A stretch of 6,331 nt of DNA from Bacillota bacterium (lineage in GTDB: Bacteria > Bacillota > Clostridia > Christensenellales > CALWSW01), in the NCBI GenBank assembly GCA_023402915.1, contig JAEYFO010000348.1, positions 1 to 6,331 of the forward strand. The letters run 5' to 3'. The notes below the pieces were generated by a model. The model had not been told where the DNA came from and did not search any database. It saw only the letters and a list, made by a program, of their open reading frames with translations. Below are positions 1-5,048 of the stretch, one piece after another. Position 1 is the first letter of the stretch. Every line of letters starts with the position of its first letter. Position numbers and translations under genes: made by a program.

Positions 1-1
1 C

Positions 2-796
2 CAGTCCACCCGCAGCGTGCAGACCGCCCTCAAGACGCTGGGCTTTTACAGCGGAACGGTGGACGGCGAAAGCGGGCGGCAGACTGCCGCGGCGCTCAAG
101 GCGTTTCAAAGGGCTTACGGCCTGACGGCGGACGGCAAGGCGGGCGAGCAGACGGAGACGCTTTTGAACGAACTGCTCCAAACCGGCGGAACGGGCGCAA
201 GCGCCGCCTGCATCGCGGAAAACGGCGAGGTGATCCTGGCGGAATGGTACAATGCGGCCAAGGCGCTGGTGCCAAAATATGAAGCGCTGCCCTGCGTGGA
301 CGTGGCCACCGGCGAGCGGTTCGTGCTGCGCTGCTTTTCCAAGGGCTCCCATGCCGATGTGGAGCCGCTGACCAAAGCCGATACGGACATGCTCTATCGC
401 ATCAACGGCAAGCGTTGGAGCTGGACGCCACGGGCGATCTGGGTGTATTTTGGCGGAAAGTGCTACGCCGCCGCCATCAATATGCAGCCCCACGGCCCGG
501 ATACCCTGCCGGACAACGGCACGAAGGGGCAGATCTGTATGCACTTTTATTGCAGCCGCCAGCACAACACCGGCGCGGAAAACAGGAATTTGCAGCAGGC
601 TGTCCTGGCCGCGTTTGAAAAGGGAGAAAATGCGCCGTCGTGGGAAGAAGTCTGCGGCGCAATGGAGCAGGAAGAGCAGACAGAATCGTCTGAATTACCG
701 GCGCAGCCCGAAGAGACCGGGACTTCTGAAACGGAAAAAGACCCGGCGCAGCAGCCCGAAGAAGGAGAAGAACTGCCCGTCGAGGACGAAGCGTGA
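2..796 (+). CDS. Peptidoglycan-binding-domain protein with uncharacterised His/Cys domain (5' partial)
   Basis: The reading frame is open to the left edge, and the codons before the first GTG (position 17) still fit the domain, so the true start lies outside the window and 17 is not the start. Counting that GTG as residue 1, residues up to about 53 form a peptidoglycan-binding domain 1 (PF01471 type: LKTLGFYSGTVDG, then AALKAFQRAYGLTADGKAG). Residues about 85-185 form a second domain with SHADVEPLTKADTDML (111-126), WSWTPRAIWV (134-143), PHG (158-160) and GQICMHF (171-177). I have seen similar HADVEPLT/PHG/CIHF proteins in Firmicutes without assigned function. The HG...GxxC spacing is reminiscent of YkuD L,D-transpeptidases but lacks their SxGCxR motif, so enzyme activity is only a guess. 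The last 45 or so residues are Glu/Gln/Pro-rich, acidic and probably disordered. A secreted cell-wall role is inferred from the binding domain; any signal peptide would be outside the window. The gene converges on the aldehyde dehydrogenase. Confidence 0.85.
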   Translation, partial: QSTRSVQTALKTLGFYSGTVDGESGRQTAAALKAFQRAYGLTADGKAGEQTETLLNELLQTGGTGASAACIAENGEVILAEWYNAAKALVPKYEALPCVDVATGERFVLRCFSKGSHADVEPLTKADTDMLYRINGKRWSWTPRAIWVYFGGKCYAAAINMQPHGPDTLPDNGTKGQICMHFYCSRQHNTGAENRNLQQAVLAAFEKGENAPSWEEVCGAMEQEEQTESSELPAQPEETGTSETEKDPAQQPEEGEELPVEDEA

Positions 797-799
797 TTT

Positions 800-827
800 T
801 TGAGAAGGGGATTGTTCGAAATATAAT
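800..827 (+). promoter_or_regulatory. Candidate sigma-A promoter facing no gene
   Basis: TTGAGA (800-805, five of six matches to the -35 consensus) is followed after 16 bp by a perfect TATAAT (822-827). It lies just after the stop codon of the peptidoglycan-binding protein and points towards the terminator at 888-920. No coding frame with a ribosome binding site follows on this strand, so the promoter would drive a short non-coding transcript starting near 834, or antisense transcription into the aldehyde dehydrogenase. The alternative is a chance match in a short AT-rich patch. Confidence 0.45.
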
Positions 828-833
828 TTTTGG

Positions 834-920
834 ATCGAGCAGAAGCCGCTGCAAACTCTGTCCGGCAGAGCTTTCCGCAAAAAAAACAAACCGCCTTCCG
901 GGAGCGCCGGGGGCGGTTTT
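834..920 (+). ncRNA. Candidate small RNA of about 87 nt
   Basis: This is defined only by a promoter-like sequence upstream (800-827) and a Rho-independent-type hairpin at its end (888-920). Between them is a second small hairpin: CTCTG (856-860) pairs perfectly with CAGAG (866-870) around TCCGG, and a T-G wobble can extend it by one pair. I recognise no known RNA family. The 5' end is estimated from the -10 box. It could simply be the 3' untranslated region of the upstream gene. Confidence 0.25.
888..920. terminator. Bidirectional hairpin terminator between convergent genes
   Basis: AAACCGCC (888-895) pairs with GGCGGTTT (912-919), and an inner CCGG/CCGG pairing (898-901 with 907-910) lengthens the stem. 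On the + strand the run after it is only TTTT. On the - strand the stem is followed by TTTG and then eight T (complement of the A run 879-886), which makes a stronger terminator for the aldehyde dehydrogenase. It therefore probably ends both the peptidoglycan-binding-protein transcript (or the candidate small RNA) and the dehydrogenase transcript. Confidence 0.75.
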
Positions 921-976
921 GCGATTGAAGTTGGTTGCGAAAAAAGCGGACGCAGCAGTTAAAAACAGGGAAAAGC

Positions 977-989
977 GGGGGAATCCCCC
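977..989. repeat. Short GC hairpin in the 3' flank of the aldehyde dehydrogenase gene
   Basis: GGGGG and CCCCC flank AAT, giving a five-pair stem with a three-base loop. CAGGG (966-970) could instead pair with CCCTG (987-991), which excludes the first pairing. There is no adjacent T run strong enough to call a terminator. It may act as a 3' stabilising hairpin of the dehydrogenase messenger, or have no role. The rest of 921-1038 shows nothing else convincing. Confidence 0.3.
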
Positions 990-1038
990 TGCCTGAACGG
1001 CGCTTTGACGAGCGCGCAGGCGATGGAAGGGCGCGCCG

Positions 1039-2418
1039 CTACCGGAGAAATTTTTTCAGCAGGGAAAAGCTGCGCTCTGTGGCGGGCAGCCGCCGAAGCG
1101 CCGGATCGATGGAGCCGAAACGGGTCAGCACGCTCTTGGGCCGGGTGAAGGCTTCAAAGCTGGTCTTTCCGTGGTAGCTGCCCATGCCGCTTTGACCCGT
1201 GCCGCCAAAGGGCAGATGGGGGGAAGCAAGGTGCATGAGCGTATCGTTGACGCACGCGCCGCCAAAGCGCAGGCCGGAAAGCACCCGGCGCTGCTCGCTG
1301 CGGTCGTTTGAAAACAGATACAGCGCCAGCGGCCGGGGACGGAAAGCGACGAAGGCGATGGCCTCTTCGAGCGTTTCCACCGGCACGATGGGCAAAAGCG
1401 GGCCGAAAAGCTCTTCCTGCATCAGCGGCGAAGCGCCGTCCGCCAGGTAGACCGACGGTTCGATCCGAAGGGATTCTTCCTCCCGGTTTCCGCCAAAGAG
1501 CAGGCTGGCTTCGCTCGCGTCCATCAACGCGGCCAGCCGGTCAAAATGCCGCCGGTTCACGATGCGCGGCCAATCGGGATGAGAAAGCGCATCGCCGCCG
1601 AAAAAGGCGGAAAGCTCTTTTTGAAGCGCGGCGGTCAGGGCGGGCAGCGCCTCTTTTTCGCAAAGCACATAATCCGGCGCAACGCAGGTCTGGCCGGCGT
1701 TCATGCCCTTTCCAAAAAGAAGGCGGCGGGCGGTCAGGGCAAAATCAGCGCGCTTCGTGACGATCACAGGGCTTTTTCCGCCCAGTTCCAGCACCACGGG
1801 CGTCAGATGCTGCGCCGCGTGCGCCATGACGGTTTTCCCCACTTGAGGCGAGCCGGTAAAAAAGATAAAATCAAAGGGGAGCGAAAGCAGCGCTTCGCCG
1901 CTTTCCCGGCCGCCGAGGACGACGGAGATTTCTTCCTCCGGGAAAACGGAAAGCAGCGTTTTCAAAAGCGCCGCCGTGGCGGGCGCCTGCGAAGAGGGGC
2001 GCACGATCGCCCGGTTGCCGCCGCAGATCGCCCCGATGAGTGGAACGAGCGCCAGCTGGAAAGGATAATTCCACGGAGAAAGGATCAGGCACACGCCGTG
2101 CGCGTCCCGCAAAACCTGCGAGCGCCCGGGCTGAAGCGGCAGGGGCGTTCGGACCGTTTTGGGCTTTGCCCAGCGGCGCAGGCGCCGGAGGGCGAAGCGC
2201 AGCTCGGAAAGGACGATGCCCGTTTCGGTCTCATAGGATTCCGCCGGGGATTTTCCAAGGTCGGCGCGCAGCACAGCCGCAATGTCGTCGATGTGGGATT
2301 CCACAGCCTTTTCCAAAAGCCGCAGCCGCCGCAGCCGCTCCGGCACGGGCAGCGGGCCTTTTTGCTGAAATTGAAACGATTGCAGGGCGAAACGTCCGGA
2401 GAGTTCGGCAGCTTCCAT
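1039..2418 (-). CDS. Aldehyde dehydrogenase, class 3 (ALDH3) type
   Basis: This 459-residue protein should oxidise aldehydes to carboxylic acids with NAD(P)+. The aldehyde is unknown; ALDH3 relatives often act on medium- and long-chain or aromatic aldehydes. Motifs are in order: SPWNYPF (114-120, with the oxyanion-hole Asn117), the cofactor segment RPSSQAP (140-146), FTGSPQVGK (187-195), LELGGKSP with general base Glu211, NAGQTCVAPDY with catalytic Cys245, EELFGP (335-340), and LPFGGTGQSGMGSYHGK near the C terminus, typical of ALDH3. Length matches the family. ATG at 2418 is chosen because AAGGAGG lies nine bases upstream and family similarity begins soon after it. The frame stays open to 2523, but that extension reads through the promoter repeats and is not coding. 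Oddity: the usual cofactor-binding Lys of the KPS motif is Arg140. The gene is divergent from the cyclase operon and ends at a shared terminator with the upstream convergent gene. Confidence 0.95.
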   Translation of the reverse strand: MEAAELSGRFALQSFQFQQKGPLPVPERLRRLRLLEKAVESHIDDIAAVLRADLGKSPAESYETETGIVLSELRFALRRLRRWAKPKTVRTPLPLQPGRSQVLRDAHGVCLILSPWNYPFQLALVPLIGAICGGNRAIVRPSSQAPATAALLKTLLSVFPEEEISVVLGGRESGEALLSLPFDFIFFTGSPQVGKTVMAHAAQHLTPVVLELGGKSPVIVTKRADFALTARRLLFGKGMNAGQTCVAPDYVLCEKEALPALTAALQKELSAFFGGDALSHPDWPRIVNRRHFDRLAALMDASEASLLFGGNREEESLRIEPSVYLADGASPLMQEELFGPLLPIVPVETLEEAIAFVAFRPRPLALYLFSNDRSEQRRVLSGLRFGGACVNDTLMHLASPHLPFGGTGQSGMGSYHGKTSFEAFTRPKSVLTRFGSIDPALRRLPATERSFSLLKKFLR

Positions 2419-2427
2419 CGAGAACGG

Positions 2428-2434
2428 CCTCCTT
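2428..2434 (-). promoter_or_regulatory. Ribosome binding site that fixes the aldehyde dehydrogenase start
   Basis: Read on the - strand, AAGGAGG lies nine bases before ATG 2418-2416. The farther upstream ATG at 2523 would need translation through the repeat region and has no comparable site, so this signal decides the start. Confidence 0.8.
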
Positions 2435-2479
2435 TTTGCTGTGCCGTCGAAAAACGGACGGCCTGAAGTAGTTGTTTTT

Positions 2480-2508
2480 ATTTTACACAAGAATATCTTA
2501 CACAACAA
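2480..2508 (-). promoter_or_regulatory. Probable promoter of the aldehyde dehydrogenase gene
   Basis: On the - strand, TTGTTG (complement of 2503-2508) and TAAAAT (complement of 2480-2485, five of six matches to the -10 consensus) are separated by exactly 17 bp. The start would be near 2473, giving a leader of about 55 nt to ATG 2418. The -35 box is weak (three of six). The promoter lies within the tandem 15-bp repeats, so proteins bound to them would probably affect its use. No comparably good promoter is visible for the + strand operon. Weak options are TTGTTT (2472-2477) with TATCTT (2494-2499). Confidence 0.45.
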
Positions 2509-2524
2509 CATTTTGCACAACAAT
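2480..2524. repeat. Three tandem 15-bp imperfect repeats in a divergent promoter region
   Basis: The units are ATTTTACACAAGAAT (2480-2494), ATCTTACACAACAAC (2495-2509) and ATTTTGCACAACAAT (2510-2524). The shared core is TTRCACAA, once per 15 bp. They lie between the starts of the aldehyde dehydrogenase and the cyclase, in the most AT-rich part of the gap, and overlap the likely dehydrogenase promoter. Repeated regulator binding sites are the natural reading. A chance slippage repeat is possible. The translation of this stretch (repeating ILHNN) is not thought to be coding. Confidence 0.7.
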
Positions 2525-2543
2525 GCGTTTTTTCAAAAAGAAC

Positions 2544-2548
2544 GGAGG
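2544..2548 (+). promoter_or_regulatory. Ribosome binding site that fixes the cyclase-family start
   Basis: GGAGG lies six bases before ATG 2555. The frame is open back to an ATG at 2441, but that start would sit inside the dehydrogenase leader and would translate the repeats, and family similarity begins at LIDIT right after 2555. Confidence 0.8.
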
Positions 2549-2554
2549 AAAACG

Positions 2555-3136
2555 ATGCGCCTGATCGACATCACAAGAGAATTGCTCGGCGCGCCCAGCT
2601 ATCCCGGCGACGAGCGGCCGGTGCTGACGCAGGAGCTTTCCTTTGAAAAAGAGGGATACCGGCTTTCGTCGCTGCGCCTTTGCGTCCATAACGGCACCCA
2701 TGCCGATGCGCCCAGCCACTTCCTGGCGGCGGGCAGAGACGTCGCGTCTATGGATCCGGCGCTGTTCGTCGGCCCTTGCGTGGTGCGGACGGTTTCGGGC
2801 GCGGTGGACGGCGTGACGGCGCTGGAGCTTTCGCTCAAGGGCTGCGAAAAGCTGCTGCTGCGCGGCGGCGCGCTCACGGAGCAGGGGGCGAAGGTGCTGC
2901 TGCGCCGGGGCGTGCGGACGGTGGGGACTGACCGGCTTTCCATTTCCCACAGCGAAGAAACCGAAGCGGCCGTGCATAGGGCGCTGCTTGAGGCGGGCGC
3001 GGCTATTTTGGAAAACCTCCGGCTGGACGACGCGCCGGACGGACAATATTTTCTCTTTGCGCCGCCCCTTTTGATCGCCGGAGCGGAAGGCGCGCCGGTG
3101 CGGGCGATGCTGCTTTGCGAGACGGAGGAACCATGA
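2555..3136 (+). CDS. Cyclase-family metal-dependent hydrolase (kynurenine formamidase-like)
   Basis: This 193-residue protein belongs to the cyclase family (PF04199), which contains KynB-type formamidases and other hydrolases that open amide or ester bonds with bound zinc or manganese. Seen in order: LIDIT (3-7), SYPGDE (15-20), the metal-binding signature HNGTHADAPSHF (45-56: His45, His49, Asp51, His55), GVRTVGTDRLSI (119-130), His141 and Glu153 in the second conserved block, and the C-terminal GAEGAPVRAMLL (178-187 region). All expected ligands seem present. The length is at the short end of the family. Kynurenine is not established as the substrate: no other tryptophan-degradation gene is in the window. 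It is the first gene of an operon. Its TGA overlaps the ATG of the DUF1003 gene by four bases (ATGA), which suggests translational coupling. Probably cytoplasmic; no signal peptide is seen. Confidence 0.88.
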   Translation: MRLIDITRELLGAPSYPGDERPVLTQELSFEKEGYRLSSLRLCVHNGTHADAPSHFLAAGRDVASMDPALFVGPCVVRTVSGAVDGVTALELSLKGCEKLLLRGGALTEQGAKVLLRRGVRTVGTDRLSISHSEETEAAVHRALLEAGAAILENLRLDDAPDGQYFLFAPPLLIAGAEGAPVRAMLLCETEEP

Positions 3137-3744
3137 AAGAACAAAATTCATCCAAGAAAAAAGCCGCTGCCGAGCGGGACGCGCTGATCCGAAAGCTCCT
3201 CAGGAGCGAAACGGCAAACAAGCTCGAAAGCGAGGAGCTGCTGCATATGCTCCTTGAACATCGGATCTGCGACGACGTGCGCGCCCAGCAGGAGCAGCGG
3301 GCGACCTTTGGCCAGCGCCTTTCGGACGGCATTGCGAAATTTGTGGGAAGCTGGATCTTCATCGGCAGTTTTTGTCTGTTTTTGGCGCTGTGGATGGTGG
3401 GAAACTGGCTGCTGAGGGACGGCGCTTTTGACCCGTATCCCTATATTCTGCTCAATCTGGTGCTTTCGTGCGTGGCGGCCATCCAGGCGCCGCTCATCAT
3501 GATGAGCCAGAACCGGCAGGAAGAAAAGGATCGGCTGCGCGCCCAGAGCGATTACCGCGTCAATTTGAAATCCGAGCTGATTTTGGAAGATCTCCATTTC
3601 AAGCTGGACAAGGTGCTTGCGCAGCAGGAAGCGCTTTCCAAACGGCTCGACGCGCTGGAAAAGACGGAAAATTCCGAAAAAATGAGGGAACAGCCGGAAA
3701 GGTCAGACCAAACAGGACAAATAGAGGAAGGAACGCATGAATAG
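3133..3744 (+). CDS. DUF1003-family membrane protein
   Basis: This 203-residue protein matches the DUF1003 (PF06210) pattern. It has a charged, hydrophilic N-terminal part (1-58), FGQRLSDGIAKFVGSWIFI (59-77) leading into membrane helix 1 (about 72-94), FDPYPYILLNLVLS (99-112) leading into helix 2 (about 103-124), and then IMMSQNRQEEKDRLRAQSDY (122-141). After that comes a C-terminal segment with coiled-coil character (LHFKLDKVLAQQEALSKRL, about 154-172) and a charged tail. Function is unknown for the family. The signature loop and tail are probably cytoplasmic by the positive-inside rule. ATG 3133 is preferred because GGAGG lies four bases upstream and the start overlaps the cyclase stop. An in-frame ATG at 3115 has no such site. 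The gene's end overlaps the next gene by eight bases, so all three genes are likely one transcript. Confidence 0.9.
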   Translation: MKEQNSSKKKAAAERDALIRKLLRSETANKLESEELLHMLLEHRICDDVRAQQEQRATFGQRLSDGIAKFVGSWIFIGSFCLFLALWMVGNWLLRDGAFDPYPYILLNLVLSCVAAIQAPLIMMSQNRQEEKDRLRAQSDYRVNLKSELILEDLHFKLDKVLAQQEALSKRLDALEKTENSEKMREQPERSDQTGQIEEGTHE

Positions 3745-3991
3745 CATCAAGAGGGACTGCGCGGCCATGGGCGTGCTCCTTGGGGCGCTGGGAACGGCCT
3801 TTGCGCTGCTGGGATCGTTTTTGATCGTGGGCGCGGTCTGCGGCGGCGCGGCGCTGGGGCTGGGGCTGTTTTCCCGAAAGGGGGAGGAGGGCGCGAAAAA
3901 AAGCGGGCTGTGCGCGGCGTTTCTCGGCGGTGCGGCGCTGGCTGTTTCGGCGGTGTTTCTGCTGCTGGCGTTGATCGGGACGCACGGATAA
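3737..3991 (+). CDS. Small two-helix membrane protein, unrecognised
   Basis: This 84-residue protein starts with MNSIKRDCAAMG and has two hydrophobic stretches (about 11-45, rich in Gly/Ala/Leu, and 57-80). They are separated by a charged loop RKGEEGAKK (47-55). I do not recognise the family. The start is supported by AGGAAGG shortly before ATG 3737, and by the eight-base overlap with the end of the DUF1003 gene, typical of coupled genes. Gene order suggests that it is made together with the DUF1003 protein and may sit with it in the membrane, but this is inference. Its base composition resembles its neighbours. No convincing hairpin terminator follows, so some read-through into the hemolysin III gene is possible. 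Confidence 0.75.
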   Translation: MNSIKRDCAAMGVLLGALGTAFALLGSFLIVGAVCGGAALGLGLFSRKGEEGAKKSGLCAAFLGGAALAVSAVFLLLALIGTHG

Positions 3992-4040
3992 AAAAGAAAT
4001 TTTTGGGAAGTTTTGAATCTTTTTTTTGAAATTTCCTAAA

Positions 4041-4059
4041 GACTGACGCATATTCAGTC
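4041..4059. promoter_or_regulatory. Dyad (candidate operator) upstream of the hemolysin III gene
   Basis: GACTGA (4041-4046) and TCAGTC (4054-4059) are perfect inverted copies around a seven-base spacer. The element sits where the -35 region of the promoter at 4067-4075 would be, a common position for a repressor or activator site. I cannot match it to a named regulator. As RNA it would be only a six-pair hairpin without a T run, so it is not a terminator. Confidence 0.4.
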
Positions 4060-4066
4060 GGGTTTG

Positions 4067-4075
4067 TGGTATCAT
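4067..4075 (+). promoter_or_regulatory. Extended -10 promoter of the hemolysin III gene
   Basis: TGG (4067-4069) directly precedes TATCAT (4070-4075, five of six matches), which fits an extended -10 element. No good -35 hexamer is found 16-18 bp upstream, which the extended -10 could offset. The AT-rich, T-run-containing stretch 3992-4040 lies where an UP-like element would act. The start would be near 4082, with a leader of about 21 nt to ATG 4103. Confidence 0.5.
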
Positions 4076-4102
4076 GGGAAAATAGCGAAAGGAGGCAGGG
4101 CG

Positions 4103-4939
4103 ATGGAACCGAAACAAAGCATTGCGGAAACCAACGCGGAGAAAAACGCCGAGAAAGCGGCGCACAAAGAACAAAAGCAGCGGGAAAAAGCCGAGAAGCA
4201 AGCCGCAAAGCAGCGGGAAAAGCAGCAGCGTCGGCTGGAAAAATACGACAAAAAGACCCGGCAGGAGGAAGAAGCGCTGGCGCAGGCTCCCGTCGGAAAA
4301 CGGCCGCGGGGCCGGCTGTATACCACGGGCGAGGAGATCGTCAACGCCATCACCCACGGCGTGGGCGCGGCGCTCTCGGTCGCGGCGCTGGTGTGGATGA
4401 CGGTGCTGGCCGTCCGCTCGGGCAGGGCGGTCGATCTGGCGTCGGCGCTGATCTATGGCGGCACCATGGTGATCCTTTATACCATGTCCACGCTTTACCA
4501 CGCCATCGCCAACCGGTCGGCCAAAAAAGTCTTTCAGGTGTTCGATCACTGCACGATCTATCTGCTGATCGCAGGAACCTATACGCCCTTTGCCCTTTCG
4601 GCGCTGGGCGGCACGCTGGGCTGGACGATCTTCGGCGCGATCTGGGCGCTGGCGGCGCTGGGCATCGTGCTCAACGCGGTCGATATGAAAAAGTTCCGGG
4701 TGTTTTCCACCATCCTGTACCCGCTGATGGGCTGGGCGATCGTGGCGGCCTTCAAGCCGCTTTGCGCCGCGGTGCCGGCCGCGGGGATCCGGTTGCTGGT
4801 GGCGGGCGGCGTGGCCTATACGCTCGGATTGATCTTCTACGGCCTGAAAAAATACCGCTACATGCACTCCGTCTGGCATCTGTTCGTGCTGGCGGGCAGC
4901 GTGCTGCACTTCCTTTCGGTGGTGCTGTACGTGCTGTGA
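4103..4939 (+). CDS. Hemolysin III-family (PAQR-like) membrane protein with charged N-terminal extension
   Basis: This 278-residue protein has a membrane core starting at about residue 72 (YTTGEEIVNAITHGVGAA), with roughly seven hydrophobic segments. The conserved hemolysin III/PAQR residues are present: Glu77-Glu78 and His85 in the first motif, STLYH (129-133), FDHCTIYLLIAGTYTPF (147-163) and HSVWH (255-259). In PAQR proteins the Ser/His/Asp/HxxxH set binds zinc and is linked to hydrolase-like activity; bacterial members are tied to membrane-lipid homeostasis, and haemolytic activity is not proven for most. Oddity: residues 1-70 are a Lys/Glu/Gln/Ala-rich, probably coiled-coil extension, whereas usual members are about 210-220 residues and begin near residue 72. 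ATG 4103 follows AAAGGAGG by seven bases, so the extension is truly translated. The frame open to 4064 is not needed. The gene has its own promoter and a strong terminator, so it is probably monocistronic. Confidence 0.92.
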   Translation: MEPKQSIAETNAEKNAEKAAHKEQKQREKAEKQAAKQREKQQRRLEKYDKKTRQEEEALAQAPVGKRPRGRLYTTGEEIVNAITHGVGAALSVAALVWMTVLAVRSGRAVDLASALIYGGTMVILYTMSTLYHAIANRSAKKVFQVFDHCTIYLLIAGTYTPFALSALGGTLGWTIFGAIWALAALGIVLNAVDMKKFRVFSTILYPLMGWAIVAAFKPLCAAVPAAGIRLLVAGGVAYTLGLIFYGLKKYRYMHSVWHLFVLAGSVLHFLSVVLYVL

Positions 4940-4969
4940 CGGCAAAACGGCTGCGCGTTCAGGCAGACA

Positions 4970-5012
4970 AAAAAGGACGTTTCCCTGCGCGGGGAAGCGC
5001 CCTTTTTCTTTT
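4970..5012. terminator. Strong bidirectional hairpin terminator
   Basis: The left arm 4970-4985 pairs with the right arm 4992-5007 over 16 positions, with one A-C mismatch and one G-T wobble; the loop is TGCGCG. On the + strand the stem runs into TTTTTCTTTT. On the - strand the A run 4969-4974 gives TTTTTT. It ends the hemolysin III transcript and, from the other side, the convergent ABC-F transcript. The stretch 5013-5048 holds nothing else. Confidence 0.88.
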
Positions 5013-5048
5013 GAAAAACTGAAAACATTGGATTTTGAAACGGCGGAG

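Noticed and set aside
935..1177. Short + strand frame in the gap and in the 3' end of the aldehyde dehydrogenase.
   Set aside because: No ribosome binding site, Arg/Gly-rich product, and most of it lies antisense to the conserved C terminus of the dehydrogenase.
1546..2466. Long open frame on the + strand opposite the aldehyde dehydrogenase.
   Set aside because: It is a shadow of a complete gene with all catalytic motifs on the other strand. Its product is Arg/Gly-rich without recognisable domains and has no convincing ribosome binding site; long antisense frames are common in GC-rich genes.
2472..2490. Possible Rex (redox repressor) operator, TTGT...ACAA, next to the aldehyde dehydrogenase promoter.
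   Set aside because: The two arms are 19 bp overall rather than the 18 bp of Rex sites, and the inner positions do not pair as TTGTnAA/TTnACAA would. The resemblance is only partial.
2419..2554. Upstream ATG starts that would extend the aldehyde dehydrogenase (to 2523) and the cyclase (from 2441), making them overlap.
   Set aside because: Both extensions translate the promoter and repeats, lack family similarity, and lose to internal starts with strong GGAGG sites. The repeating LCKI/ILHNN peptides come from the 15-bp DNA repeats.
3992..4040. Possible terminator after the small membrane protein gene, given the run of eight T.
   Set aside because: No GC-containing stem precedes the T run; only four- or five-pair AT stems can be drawn. 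The stretch fits better as AT-rich upstream promoter DNA.
3599..4945. Open frame of 448 codons on the - strand opposite the hemolysin III gene and part of the DUF1003 operon.
   Set aside because: It spans three well-supported + strand genes and their AT-rich promoter gap. The product is rich in Arg, His and Gln as expected of an antisense frame, with no domain recognised.
4066..5022. Open frame of 318 codons on the + strand in another frame of the hemolysin III gene.
   Set aside because: The product is low-complexity Gly/Arg/Ala and runs through the terminator hairpin, while the overlapping frame carries all family motifs and a good ribosome binding site.
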